Of a stretch of DNA of 22,624 nucleotides, positions 15,978-21,786 are shown in pieces. The notes under the pieces were generated by a model, which was not told the DNA's origin, did no database searches, and worked only from the letters and a program-made list of their open reading frames with translations. The stretch spans positions 1 to 22,624 of the IMG/VR virus record IMGVR_UViG_3300032287_000609. One strand, 5' to 3'. How positions within the stretch are numbered: position 1 is the stretch's first letter; every line of letters starts with the position of its first letter. Origin of the DNA: a virus. A program made the translations under genes and the position numbers.

Positions 15978-17612
15978 ATGGCTGATTTCCCAATATCACC
16001 CGTAGTGAGACGAGTAGTCTATACCGGCTCGGCTGGTACTGGACCCTATGCGTTCACCTTTGAAATATTGGCGCAAACTGATATTGACGTTTATGTCGAT
16101 GCAACTCTAAAGACATTAACCACGGATTACACGGTAACGATTAACTCAAACGGTACCGGCGCAGTTAATTTCGTTACTGCCCCAGGATCTACTAAACGGA
16201 TCACAATTGTAGGCGCCAGGGATATTACCCGCGCATCCGATTATGTAACTGGTGGCGACTTTACTGCGGCATCGCTTAACGTTGAGCTAGATCAGCAAAC
16301 CATCTTTAATCAGCAAAATGCGGAAGCCTTGGGTCGTGCGATCTTGGCTCCCGTCACGGACCCGGCCTCTATCAATATGGTGTTGCCGGTGCAAACTTCC
16401 CGCGCTGGAAAGATCCTGGCATTCGATTCGACTGGTAATCCTACGGTCGGTGAAGAGATTGGTAACTGGCGTGGTAACTGGGCCGCTGGTCAAGCCTATA
16501 CCGTCCGCGACCTGGTAAAAGACGCCAGCAACGCAAACGTATATCGTGCCAATACGGCCCATACTTCCAGCGGCACAACGCCAATCAGCTCGAATGCTGA
16601 CGTAGCTAAGTGGGACCTGGTAGTCGATGCGGCATCTGCCGCCTCTAGTGCATCAGCGGCCGCGTCATCAGCTAGTGCGGCCGCTAGTTCAGCGAGCGCG
16701 GCATCTACTTCTGCATCGAACGCCTCAACATCGGCCACGAATGCGGCCAGCTCTGCATCAACGGCAACAACCCAGGCAACAAACGCAAGCAACTCAGCAA
16801 CGTCCGCCGCTAGTTCAGCATCCTCGGCTACTTCATCGGCCTCGACTGCAACGACACAAGCGAGCAATGCGTCAACTTCTGCGTCGAATGCGGCAACAAG
16901 CGCAACGTCGGCCAGCAATAGCGCGTCAACTGCTACAACCCAGGCGACTAATGCTAGTACGTCAGCAAGCTCCGCGTCCACAAGCGCAACGAACGCCAGC
17001 AACTCCGCTAGTTCTGCCAGCACTTCTGCCACGAATGCAAGCAATAGCGCCAGCTCGGCCAGCACTTCTGCCAGCAATGCGTCAACCAGCGCAACGAACG
17101 CGGCGGCAAGTGCGGCATCTGCCCTGGCCGCTTTAGATGACTTTACCGATACTTACCTGGGCGCGTTTTCTACGGACCCAACTTTAGACAATGATGGCAA
17201 TGCGCTATCTGCTGGTGACTTATATTTCAATACCGTCTCAAATCGTTTAAAGGTATATAGCGGATCTGCCTGGTCATTCGCGATTGTTGATACGACAACC
17301 GTCGTCACAAAAACAAGCTCTACTGGAGCGGCTATTATTCCAGCGGGTACAACGGGCGAGCGTGATGGCTCACCGGCCAACGGATACTTTAGATACAATT
17401 CCTCGCTCGCATCCTTTGAGGGATATGTTGGTGGCGCCTGGGGTGGAGTAGGTGGCGCACAAGCTGGCGGCGTTATCTTTGAAAACTCATTAACGATTAG
17501 CGCAAACTACACGCTATCTACCAGCAAAAATGGATTGAGTGTAGGCCCGATCACAATCAATAGCGGCGTATCGGTAACGGTACCAAGCGGACAAAGGTGG
17601 GTAATATTATGA
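15978..17612 (+). CDS. Tail fiber protein with T7 gp17-type anchor and Ser/Ala heptad shaft
   Basis: The protein is 544 residues. Residues 1 to about 150 (RVVYTGSAGTGPYAFTFEIL, TDIDVYVD, ITIVGARDITRASDY, NVELDQQTIFNQQNAEALGR) are the T7 gp17-type N-terminal domain that docks fibers on the tail. A linker with WRGNWAAGQAYTVRDLVKD and 'VYRAN-AHTSS' follows, a common fiber/chitin-binding-like turn. Residues 218-385 are the low-complexity heptad shaft. Then come DLYFNTVSNRLKVYSGSAW (a frequent fiber head motif) and a C-terminal strand-rich end finishing SGVSVTVPSGQRWVIL. A clear SD (AGGAG 15967-15971) precedes ATG 15978. The stop overlaps the next gene (ATGA). This is probably the trimeric host-recognition fiber; the receptor is unknown. 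Confidence 0.92.
   Translation: MADFPISPVVRRVVYTGSAGTGPYAFTFEILAQTDIDVYVDATLKTLTTDYTVTINSNGTGAVNFVTAPGSTKRITIVGARDITRASDYVTGGDFTAASLNVELDQQTIFNQQNAEALGRAILAPVTDPASINMVLPVQTSRAGKILAFDSTGNPTVGEEIGNWRGNWAAGQAYTVRDLVKDASNANVYRANTAHTSSGTTPISSNADVAKWDLVVDAASAASSASAAASSASAAASSASAASTSASNASTSATNAASSASTATTQATNASNSATSAASSASSATSSASTATTQASNASTSASNAATSATSASNSASTATTQATNASTSASSASTSATNASNSASSASTSATNASNSASSASTSASNASTSATNAAASAASALAALDDFTDTYLGAFSTDPTLDNDGNALSAGDLYFNTVSNRLKVYSGSAWSFAIVDTTTVVTKTSSTGAAIIPAGTTGERDGSPANGYFRYNSSLASFEGYVGGAWGGVGGAQAGGVIFENSLTISANYTLSTSKNGLSVGPITINSGVSVTVPSGQRWVIL
16629..17132 (+). repeat. 24 Ser/Ala heptads encoding the fiber shaft
   Basis: Residues 218-385 of the fiber divide without slippage into 24 seven-residue units of the form Ser-Ala-x-x-Ala/Ser-x-x. 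In the middle, the pair SASTATT + Q-A-T/S-N-A-S-x recurs every four heptads (28 residues) three times. The DNA is far more varied than the protein: Ser is written as TCA, TCT, TCG, TCC, AGC and AGT, and Ala with all four codons. Copies are therefore not recent duplications, or have been scrambled by synonymous change. Confidence 0.85.
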
Positions 17613-18139
17613 GCATTGTTTTAATCGGATCAACCAGCGGAAGCATTACATTGCAAGAGCCGGCCGTTGCTGGATCTACTGTAATAGATTTGCCAGCTAC
17701 ATCGGGTACGCTGGATCGCACTAATCGCGCTGGGAATGTATTGCAAGTGGTTAGTTACGCTGACTCAAATCAAAGAGCTACTTCTAACGGCACTTTTACT
17801 TCATCTGGAATGGCAGTTACGATTACGCCAACTTCAGCAACAAGCAAAATATTTGTAAAAGTGGATACTTGCTGTTATAAAAATACCGATGGTGCTGGGT
17901 ATTTAACTATTTATAGGGGTGGTACAAACTTAGCTGGTAGTGGAAATCAATTAAATATGCTTAATGTGGCAGATAGATATGTGCCGCTTTCAATGAGTTT
18001 TTTAGATTCTCCAGCAACAACTTCCGCAATTACCTATGATGTTTATTATTTTAGAACTGGTTCAGCCAATATTTATGTTAATGCTACTAATAGTGGTTCA
18101 ACAGTAGGTTCAATTACAGTAACGGAGATTGCGGGATGA
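17609..18139 (+). CDS. Fiber tip-like protein, copy 1
   Basis: ATG 17609 overlaps the fiber stop (ATGA). A GTG 12 bases upstream, in frame, is less likely because the SD (AAAGGTGG, 17593-17600) is correctly spaced for 17609. The product has 176 residues. A variable N-terminal part (MSIVLIGSTSGSITLQEPA) is followed from VLQVV (residue 44) by a beta-rich domain shared with copies 2 and 3: 'ITPTSATSKIFV', SFLDSPATTSAITYDV and a final ITVTEIAG. Such domains are common at the distal end of phage fibers, so a receptor-binding tip or fiber-associated role is likely but unproven. The last codons contain the GGAG SD for the next gene. Confidence 0.82.
   Translation: MSIVLIGSTSGSITLQEPAVAGSTVIDLPATSGTLDRTNRAGNVLQVVSYADSNQRATSNGTFTSSGMAVTITPTSATSKIFVKVDTCCYKNTDGAGYLTIYRGGTNLAGSGNQLNMLNVADRYVPLSMSFLDSPATTSAITYDVYYFRTGSANIYVNATNSGSTVGSITVTEIAG
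18124..18138 (+). promoter_or_regulatory. SD inside the conserved C-terminal codons of tip copy 1
   Basis: GGAG at 18124-18127 lies eight bases before ATG 18136, within GGAGATTGCGGG that encodes the last residues E-I-A-G. The same block occurs at the other two tip/partner junctions. It fixes the start of the short partner gene. Confidence 0.8.
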
Positions 18140-18288
18140 TTGAATATGTGATTTTTGTGCCAGCACTTCAAAGGTTATATCCATCGGTCGTTCGTACTGT
18201 TGGTTATGTGGCTTACGATAAAGACGATAACATTGTTGAATACGATAAGGCCGCAGTAGAAGCCGAAGCAAGTAAGGAGCAAACGTAA
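18136..18288 (+). CDS. Short fiber-assembly/chaperone-like protein, copy 1 (50 aa, lacks C-terminal half)
   Basis: ATG 18136 (overlapping the previous stop as ATGA) to TAA 18286-18288 encodes 50 residues. The N-terminal RLYPSVVRTVGYVAYDKDD aligns with 'KLNPSVITIRGDVAYDANN' of copy 2, and EYDKAAVEAEA aligns with AYDKAAVQAYV. It then ends in SKEQT, without the 'RAAEYPSIGDQLDALW' domain of copy 2. It is therefore either a genuine short form or a truncated remnant. The stop overlaps the next start (TAATG), so the unit remains translationally linked. Family members near fibers are called tail fiber assembly or XkdW-like proteins; whether this short form is active cannot be told from sequence. Confidence 0.75.
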   Translation: MIEYVIFVPALQRLYPSVVRTVGYVAYDKDDNIVEYDKAAVEAEASKEQT

Positions 18289-18839
18289 TGGCCGTCATCA
18301 TAAATGCTAGTACCAGCACAGGCCTGGTACAAAGTGCCGACACATCAGGCATTATCCAGTTTCAGTCTAACGGGTCAACGAAGGCCACGCTTAACTCGTC
18401 GGGATTCTCTTATCCTGGCGGCGTATTGCAAGTGGTTCAAAATACTTATTCAACAGAAGTATCAACTTCAAGTTCATCAAACGTAGATACAGGGTTAAAT
18501 GCCTCAATAACACCTACATCTGCATCAAGCAAAATTTTAATTATGTGTGCGCCAACATTTAGAGCAACAAGCGGTTCTTCTACTTCTGATGCGTTTGTTC
18601 ATGGAATTTTATGGAGAGGCGCAGTTGGTTCAGGAACAAATTTAATCAATGGTTATGCTATGGCTGGTTGTAGAACTAGCGATTTTAGAAGTGTGCCAAA
18701 TATGATATATCTTGATTCTCCAGCAACAACCTCTTCAGTAACATACAGAATAAGCATGAATAGCCAAAATGCTAGTAGTGTTTTAATTAACTCAGGTACA
18801 ACCCCATCAGTAATGATTCTTATGGAGATTGCGGCATGA
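18288..18839 (+). CDS. Fiber tip-like protein, copy 2
   Basis: The protein is 183 residues. The N-terminal 40 residues (MAVIINASTSTGLVQSADT, IIQFQSNGSTKATLNSSGF) form a segment often used in fiber proteins to link to trimeric stalks. From VLQVV (residue 46) comes the domain shared with copies 1 and 3: 'VDTGLNASITPTSASSKILI', LDSPATTSSVTYRI and the terminal LMEIAA. DNA coding the first part is G+C-rich with CCAGG/CCTGG sites; after about 18424 it becomes AT-rich, a sharp compositional break. The start overlaps the previous stop (TAATG), and the last codons carry the GGAG SD for copy 2 of the partner. It is probably a structural protein at the fiber end. Confidence 0.82.
   Translation: MAVIINASTSTGLVQSADTSGIIQFQSNGSTKATLNSSGFSYPGGVLQVVQNTYSTEVSTSSSSNVDTGLNASITPTSASSKILIMCAPTFRATSGSSTSDAFVHGILWRGAVGSGTNLINGYAMAGCRTSDFRSVPNMIYLDSPATTSSVTYRISMNSQNASSVLINSGTTPSVMILMEIAA
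18824..18838 (+). promoter_or_regulatory. SD inside the conserved C-terminal codons of tip copy 2
   Basis: GGAG 18824-18827 stands eight bases before ATG 18836 within GGAGATTGCGGC, which encodes E-I-A-A. The sequence is identical to the third junction (19626-19640) over the whole block. Confidence 0.8.
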
Positions 18840-19105
18840 ACCACGATGCTATTTACAAACTAAATCCATCCGTAATAACCATTCGTGGCGATGTCGCTTA
18901 CGATGCAAACAACAACGAAGTCGCATACGATAAAGCCGCAGTCCAGGCTTACGTTGATGCTCATGCTTACATCACTAAACGCGCCGCTGAATACCCATCC
19001 ATCGGCGATCAGCTAGACGCATTGTGGAAAGGTGGCGACGCCGCCGCTGAAATGCTTGCCAAGGTCCAGGCCGTTAAAGTTAAGTATCCGAAAGGAGTAG
19101 CATAA
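18836..19105 (+). CDS. Fiber-assembly/chaperone-like protein, copy 2 (89 aa)
   Basis: The 89 residues are in two parts: an N-terminal beta-like segment (YKLNPSVITIRGDVAYDANN, 'VAYDKAAVQAYVDA') and a C-terminal helical motif RAAEYPSIGDQLDALWKGG ending KVQAVKVKYPKG. The motif 'R-A-x-x-Y-P-S-I-x-x-Q-L-D-x-L-x-x-G' is widespread in small proteins next to fibers of Proteobacterial phages, often labelled XkdW-like or tail fiber assembly. This copy has both parts, unlike copy 1. The start overlaps the tip gene by four bases and the stop overlaps the next tip gene by one (TAATG). It is likely to help fold or attach the tip encoded just before it, an inference from pairing. Confidence 0.8.
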   Translation: MNHDAIYKLNPSVITIRGDVAYDANNNEVAYDKAAVQAYVDAHAYITKRAAEYPSIGDQLDALWKGGDAAAEMLAKVQAVKVKYPKGVA

Positions 19106-19641
19106 TGCCATTAGTCCTAAGTGGTGACGGAATCACCAGCGCCAACATCACAAGCCTGGCGGCGAGCAAGCTGACTGGCCAGGTGCCGGACGCGAATGCT
19201 CCAAGTGGGAGTGTTATTCAAGTCGTTAATGGATTTACATCAACAAATGTAACTACAACTTCTGTGGAGACTTGGGTAGATACTGGAATTACGGCAACTA
19301 TTACTCCTCAATTTTCTACAAGTAACATTTTGGTTTTAATAAATCCAATAGGTATGCAGAAAGATTCGGGGACCCATTGGAATAGAATGGCGTTTAGATT
19401 GATGCGAAATTCAACAACACTTCATTCAGGTGCCGCTCAGCTTTGGTCTTATAACACGGATTTTTATTTCAGAAGTGCTGGAGCTTTTTATTCAAAGTTA
19501 GATTCTCCTGGATCCACTTCTGCTCTAACATACAAGATGCAATTTTTGGCTGAAAATCTTTCAAATGGCAATGGTGTTTCTATTCAAAAAGATAGTAACT
19601 CAGGCGAAAGCCAAATATTTTTAATGGAGATTGCGGCATGA
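19105..19641 (+). CDS. Fiber tip-like protein, copy 3
   Basis: The protein is 178 residues. The N-terminus (MPLVLSGDGITSANITSLAA, then KLTGQVPDANAPSGSV) is a common fiber start, seen in many phage tail fiber C-terminal modules ('L-x-x-x-G-x-x-x-A-N-I...L-x-G-x-x-P'). The shared domain begins at VIQVV (residue 35) and includes 'VDTGITATITPQFSTSNILV', LDSPGSTSALTYKM and the terminal FLMEIAA. Of the three copies it is the most divergent in the shared DNA words. Composition drops from G+C-rich to AT-rich at about 19205, matching the junction in copy 2. The start overlaps the previous gene by one base. It carries the third internal GGAG SD. Confidence 0.82.
   Translation: MPLVLSGDGITSANITSLAASKLTGQVPDANAPSGSVIQVVNGFTSTNVTTTSVETWVDTGITATITPQFSTSNILVLINPIGMQKDSGTHWNRMAFRLMRNSTTLHSGAAQLWSYNTDFYFRSAGAFYSKLDSPGSTSALTYKMQFLAENLSNGNGVSIQKDSNSGESQIFLMEIAA
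19626..19640 (+). promoter_or_regulatory. SD inside the conserved C-terminal codons of tip copy 3
   Basis: GGAG 19626-19629 is eight bases before ATG 19638, within the same GGAGATTGCGGC block as copy 2 and encoding E-I-A-A. Confidence 0.8.
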
Positions 19642-19925
19642 TTGGAAAAGTAGAAGCAATATATTCGTTAAAACCAAAAGCACAATGGACATTGCGTGGC
19701 GATGATTTAGAGTGGCTTGATACAAATCAAACAAAACCAACTGAAGCAGAAATACAGGCTGAGATTGTTCGCCTTCAAGCAGAGTATGATGCAAAACAAT
19801 ACCAACGCGATCGCGCCGCCGAGTACCCATCATTCGCAGAACAATTCGATACGCTTTATCACGGCGGCTATGACGCCTGGAAGGCAACGATTGATTCTGT
19901 AAAAGCCAAGTATCCCAAGCCGTAG
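19638..19925 (+). CDS. Fiber-assembly/chaperone-like protein, copy 3 (95 aa)
   Basis: The protein is 95 residues. Its first half (YSLKPKAQWTLRGDDLEWLD) corresponds in position to 'YKLNPSVITIRGDVAYD' of copy 2 but is divergent. The second half has the same landmark as copy 2, RAAEYPSFAEQFDTLYHGG, followed by 'DAWKATIDSVKAKYPKP'. A helix rich in Glu/Gln (EAEIQAEIVRLQAEYDAKQ) links the two. This ending (Y-P-S-x-x-x-Q-x-D-x-L-Y-H-G-G, A-x-K-x-x-x-P-K-P) is typical of the family in phages. The stop is 13 bases before the next ATG, so the tight overlap pattern ends here. It is probably the partner of tip copy 3. Confidence 0.8.
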   Translation: MIGKVEAIYSLKPKAQWTLRGDDLEWLDTNQTKPTEAEIQAEIVRLQAEYDAKQYQRDRAAEYPSFAEQFDTLYHGGYDAWKATIDSVKAKYPKP

Positions 19926-19938
19926 GAATTAACCTAAA

Positions 19939-20142
19939 ATGACCGACGATCTTAACCAGCAAATCGGCCGCCTTGAAGCGCACGTCGAGCAACTCCAGCG
20001 CGACATGACTGATATAAAAGGTAGCATTAAAACCATGAGCGATCAGATGAATCGCTGGCGCGGAGCTGGTGCGATCCTCTTACTGGTGGGCGCGGCATTC
20101 GGTTGGGTGATCGATATGCTTTACAAGGCCCTGGGAAAGTAA
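19939..20142 (+). CDS. Small coiled-coil plus transmembrane protein (XhlA-like, 67 aa)
   Basis: The protein is 67 residues. Residues 1-38 are an amphipathic helix with a coiled-coil pattern (IGRLEAHVEQLQRDMTDIKG), and residues 41-60 form one transmembrane helix (GAGAILLLVGAAFGWVIDML) with a short basic tail. This is the design of XhlA-type haemolysin/holin-accessory proteins, in which a cytosolic or periplasmic coiled coil is tied to the membrane. Position ahead of a holin and endolysin supports a lysis role. It could equally be a tail-associated or superinfection-exclusion membrane protein. The only SD-like word is a weak AGGA about 11 bases upstream of the ATG. Confidence 0.72.
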   Translation: MTDDLNQQIGRLEAHVEQLQRDMTDIKGSIKTMSDQMNRWRGAGAILLLVGAAFGWVIDMLYKALGK

Positions 20143-20151
20143 GCACATGAT

Positions 20152-20604
20152 ATGGCCGACGATTTTGGGTTTACAGAAGGCGTTAAAAGTCTTAGCGGAT
20201 CTCTTGATGCGGCGCGAGAAGCCAGCAAAGGATTATCCAAGAGTATCCAAAACGTCCAAAACGACGGCCTCGAACTTGCCCAGCAACAAGCCAGGGAACG
20301 CAAGCTCGCCGAAAAGCGCGCCGCGCTCCTTAAAGAGCGGGCCATCTTCAAAGCGCTCGAAGAATACAAGCACCGGAAAATCATCAGCGACCAGGAATAT
20401 AAAGCAAAAGTAGAATTTGTAAAGAAGTACGGCACCAAGGAATGGGCCGAAGTGTTAAAGATTAAGAGTGATATTGAAGAGCTGGAAAAGAAAAGTAAAA
20501 AGTTATTCGATGCGGATTTAGAAAAGATTAGACGCGTACAGTTTTTATGTTTTCTTGTCGCTGGTTGGTGTGCATACTATCTTGTTTGGGGGATTAAAAA
20601 ATAA
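20152..20604 (+). CDS. Coiled-coil protein with C-terminal membrane anchor (150 aa)
   Basis: The protein is 150 residues. Residues about 15-120 are almost entirely charged helix (QQQARERKLAEKRAALLKER, EYKAKVEFVKKYGTKEW), and residues 130-147 are hydrophobic (FLCFLVAGWCAYYLVWGI) with a Lys-Lys end, a probable single transmembrane helix. I do not recognise a characterised family, although proteins with 'EW-EVL-IK-EIE' followed by 'R-VQ' and a membrane helix occur near podovirus lysis genes. It starts nine bases after the previous stop; an overlapping ATG at 20147 opens a different frame that I judge to be a shadow. It could be a lysis accessory (spanin-like anchor) or a membrane-bound virion protein. 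Confidence 0.72.
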   Translation: MADDFGFTEGVKSLSGSLDAAREASKGLSKSIQNVQNDGLELAQQQARERKLAEKRAALLKERAIFKALEEYKHRKIISDQEYKAKVEFVKKYGTKEWAEVLKIKSDIEELEKKSKKLFDADLEKIRRVQFLCFLVAGWCAYYLVWGIKK

Positions 20605-20771
20605 TGGCAACAAAACCGATATGGGAAAAAGAACGGCCCAAGGCCCTGGGAAAATCAAAGAAGCTATCACCAGGTCAACTCAAGGCGGCCAAGGCAATGG
20701 CTAAGAAAGCCGGGCGTCCTTACCCGAACATGATTGATAACATCCGCGCTAAAGCAATGAAAGGGGATTGA
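20604..20771 (+). CDS. Small basic hypothetical protein (55 aa)
   Basis: ATG 20604 overlaps the preceding stop (TAATG), and the frame ends at TGA 20769-20771, giving 55 residues. The sequence contains KALGKSKKLSPGQLKAAKAM and KAGRPYPNMIDNIRA: a very basic helix followed by a G-R-P-Y-P-N motif. I have seen the 'LSP-Q...A-A-K-A-x-A-x-x-A-G-R-P-Y-P-N-x-x-D-N' pattern in small phage proteins of unknown function. It is likely nucleic-acid binding by charge only. The tight packing and the recurring motif make it a real gene. Confidence 0.75.
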   Translation: MATKPIWEKERPKALGKSKKLSPGQLKAAKAMAKKAGRPYPNMIDNIRAKAMKGD

Positions 20772-20772
20772 T

Positions 20773-20931
20773 ATGCCAATGAGTGGAAAGCAAATGATGA
20801 AGGTTGAAAAGGTGATGCGCGAATACAAGGGCGGCAAGCTCAAGTCCAGCTCCGGGCAAAAGGTAATGAGCCGCAAGCAAGCCGTCGCGATCGCATTGTC
20901 TGAGGCGCGCCAGGTCAAAGGGAAAAAATAA
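20773..20931 (+). CDS. DUF6496-like small basic protein (52 aa)
   Basis: ATG 20773 to TAA 20929-20931 encodes 52 residues. It reads KVMREYKGGKLKSSSGQKV, followed by SRKQAVAIALSEARQVKGKK. The order 'K-V-M-x-E-x-K-x-G-x-L-x-S-x-S-G-x-x-V-x-x-R-K-Q-A-x-A-I-A-L-S-E-A' is that of the DUF6496 family, small proteins widespread in phages and bacteria, function unknown; the family name is from memory. It starts one base after the previous stop and overlaps the holin start (TAATG). Its placement in the lysis block may be incidental. Confidence 0.78.
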   Translation: MPMSGKQMMKVEKVMREYKGGKLKSSSGQKVMSRKQAVAIALSEARQVKGKK

Positions 20932-21341
20932 TGTTTCCATTAACTGCAATCGTTGATGTCGGGATGAAAATCCTGGACAAGTTTATCCCTGACCCGGAAG
21001 CTAAAGCCAAGGCCCAGCAAGAACTTCTAAAGATGCAACAAGAAGGAAGGCTGGCAGAACTCAATGCAGATAACATTGAGGCGCAAGAATTAACCAAGCG
21101 CCAGGAAGCGGACATGGCCAGCGATTCCTGGTTGTCCAAGAACATCCGCCCCATGACTTTAATTTTTATCTTGCTAGTCTATACAACGTTTGCCGCAATG
21201 AGCGCCGCAGATATTGAAGTAAACAATAATTACGTTGAACTCCTGGGCCAATGGGGAATGCTGATTATGTCATTCTATTTCGGCGGAAGATCCCTGGAGA
21301 AGATAATGGAAATGAAAAAGAAAAAAGATGAATCTAAGTGA
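20931..21341 (+). CDS. Holin, GTA 3TM-type family (136 aa)
   Basis: The protein is 136 residues. The N-terminal helix (VDVGMKILDKFIPDPEAKAK) and a charged helix (QELLKMQQEGRLAELNADN) precede SWLSKNIRPMTLIFILLVYT. Transmembrane segments are at about 75-93 and 102-119, and the C-terminus is Lys-rich (MKKKKDESK). The 'D-S-W-x-x-x-x-I-R-P-x' junction before the first membrane helix and the second helix 'G-x-x-x-x-S-F-Y-F-G-G-R-S' are typical of the 'holin of 3TMs, for gene-transfer release' family. It would form lesions in the inner membrane at the end of infection. It overlaps the endolysin start by 14 bases (21328-21341), so the two are co-translated. Confidence 0.85.
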   Translation: MFPLTAIVDVGMKILDKFIPDPEAKAKAQQELLKMQQEGRLAELNADNIEAQELTKRQEADMASDSWLSKNIRPMTLIFILLVYTTFAAMSAADIEVNNNYVELLGQWGMLIMSFYFGGRSLEKIMEMKKKKDESK

Positions 21342-21756
21342 ACATTTCTCCCTGGATGAACTAACCCATACCGACCACCGGCAGTTTGACAATACGCCCA
21401 ATGCGTCGGAGATGGCAAACCTGGTACGCCTGGCCGCATTCCTGGAAGAAGTTAAGACTGTCCTGGGCGGTAAGCCGGTGATGATTAACTCGGCATTTCG
21501 TTGCAAGCAAGTCAATGACGCAGTAGGGTCCAAGGATACAAGCCAACATCGGATTGGATGCGCCGCTGATATTCGAGTGCCAGGCATGACGCCCGACGAA
21601 GTAGTCAAGGCGATCATGGCGGCTGGCCTGGGATACGATCAAGTCATTCGCGAGTTTGATCGCTGGACCCATATCTCTGTACCCAACAAACCGGAAGATA
21701 AGCCGCGCCGCCAAGCGCTGATTATTGATAAGGCCGGGACCAGGGCATACGCCTAA
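21328..21756 (+). CDS. Endolysin, peptidase M15 family (142 aa)
   Basis: The protein is 142 residues. It starts MNLSEHFSLDELTHTDH, the usual N-terminus of phage M15 peptidases. The zinc ligands are visible: H74 and D81 in SQHRIGCAADIRV (pattern S-x-H-x-x-G-x-A-x-D) and H115 in WTHISV. The SAFRC segment (residues 55-59) before them is also conserved. It therefore probably cuts peptide cross-links of peptidoglycan (L-alanyl-D-glutamate or D-Ala-D-Ala type). There is no signal peptide, so release depends on the holin encoded immediately before. The stop codon runs into the A-run of the opposite-strand terminator. Confidence 0.92.
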   Translation: MNLSEHFSLDELTHTDHRQFDNTPNASEMANLVRLAAFLEEVKTVLGGKPVMINSAFRCKQVNDAVGSKDTSQHRIGCAADIRVPGMTPDEVVKAIMAAGLGYDQVIREFDRWTHISVPNKPEDKPRRQALIIDKAGTRAYA

Positions 21757-21780
21757 AAAAATCCCCGCACTAGGCGGGGA
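21755..21780 (-). terminator. Rho-independent terminator of the leftward operon
   Basis: Read on the minus strand, TCCCCGC (21780-21774) pairs with GCGGGGA (21768-21762) around a five-base loop, followed by a run of seven T (21761-21755). On the + strand there is no T-run after the hairpin, so it ends leftward transcripts, about 50 bases past the LexA-like gene, and just touches the endolysin stop codon. Confidence 0.9.
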
Positions 21781-21786
21781 GTTAAG

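Larger units (their letters stand above)
17609..19925 (+). repeat. Three tandem (tip-like + chaperone-like) gene pairs
   Basis: Three pairs follow one another: 17609-18139/18136-18288, 18288-18839/18836-19105, and 19105-19641/19638-19925. Tip genes share a C-terminal domain with the landmarks V-L/I-Q-V-V, 'I-T-P', D-S-P-x-x-T-S-x-x-T-Y and a terminal E-I-A. Copies 1 and 2 share a 15-base word at the module junction (17738-17752 and 18423-18437) and a 17-base word (18005-18021 and 18714-18730). Partner genes share 'VAYD..N..V.YDKAAV' (pairs 1 and 2) and 'RAAEYPS...Q.D.L..GG' (pairs 2 and 3). Each tip stop overlaps its partner's start by four bases. Confidence 0.85.

Noticed and set aside
15929-15985. 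18-residue open frame between the 831-residue protein and the fiber
   Set aside because: It overlaps the previous stop as TAATG and could be a coupling leader, but it has no conserved content and the fiber has its own good SD; there is not enough to call a gene.
16496-17077. Long minus-strand open frame (193 aa) opposite the fiber shaft
   Set aside because: It is the mirror of the Ser/Ala repeat, which lacks stop codons in several frames; its translation is low-complexity Ala/Val/Leu with no start context.
16627-17136. Plus-strand open frame (169 aa) in another frame of the shaft
   Set aside because: It is a frame-shifted reading of the repeat giving Arg/Pro/Gln-rich nonsense; the fiber frame is continuous through it.
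17597-17611. GTG start for tip copy 1
   Set aside because: ATG 17609 overlaps the fiber stop as ATGA and is correctly spaced from the SD, as at the other junctions.
17609-19925. Diversity-generating retroelement acting on the tip genes
   Set aside because: No reverse transcriptase is in the window, no template/variable repeat pair with adenine-specific changes is visible, and the copies differ as whole domains.
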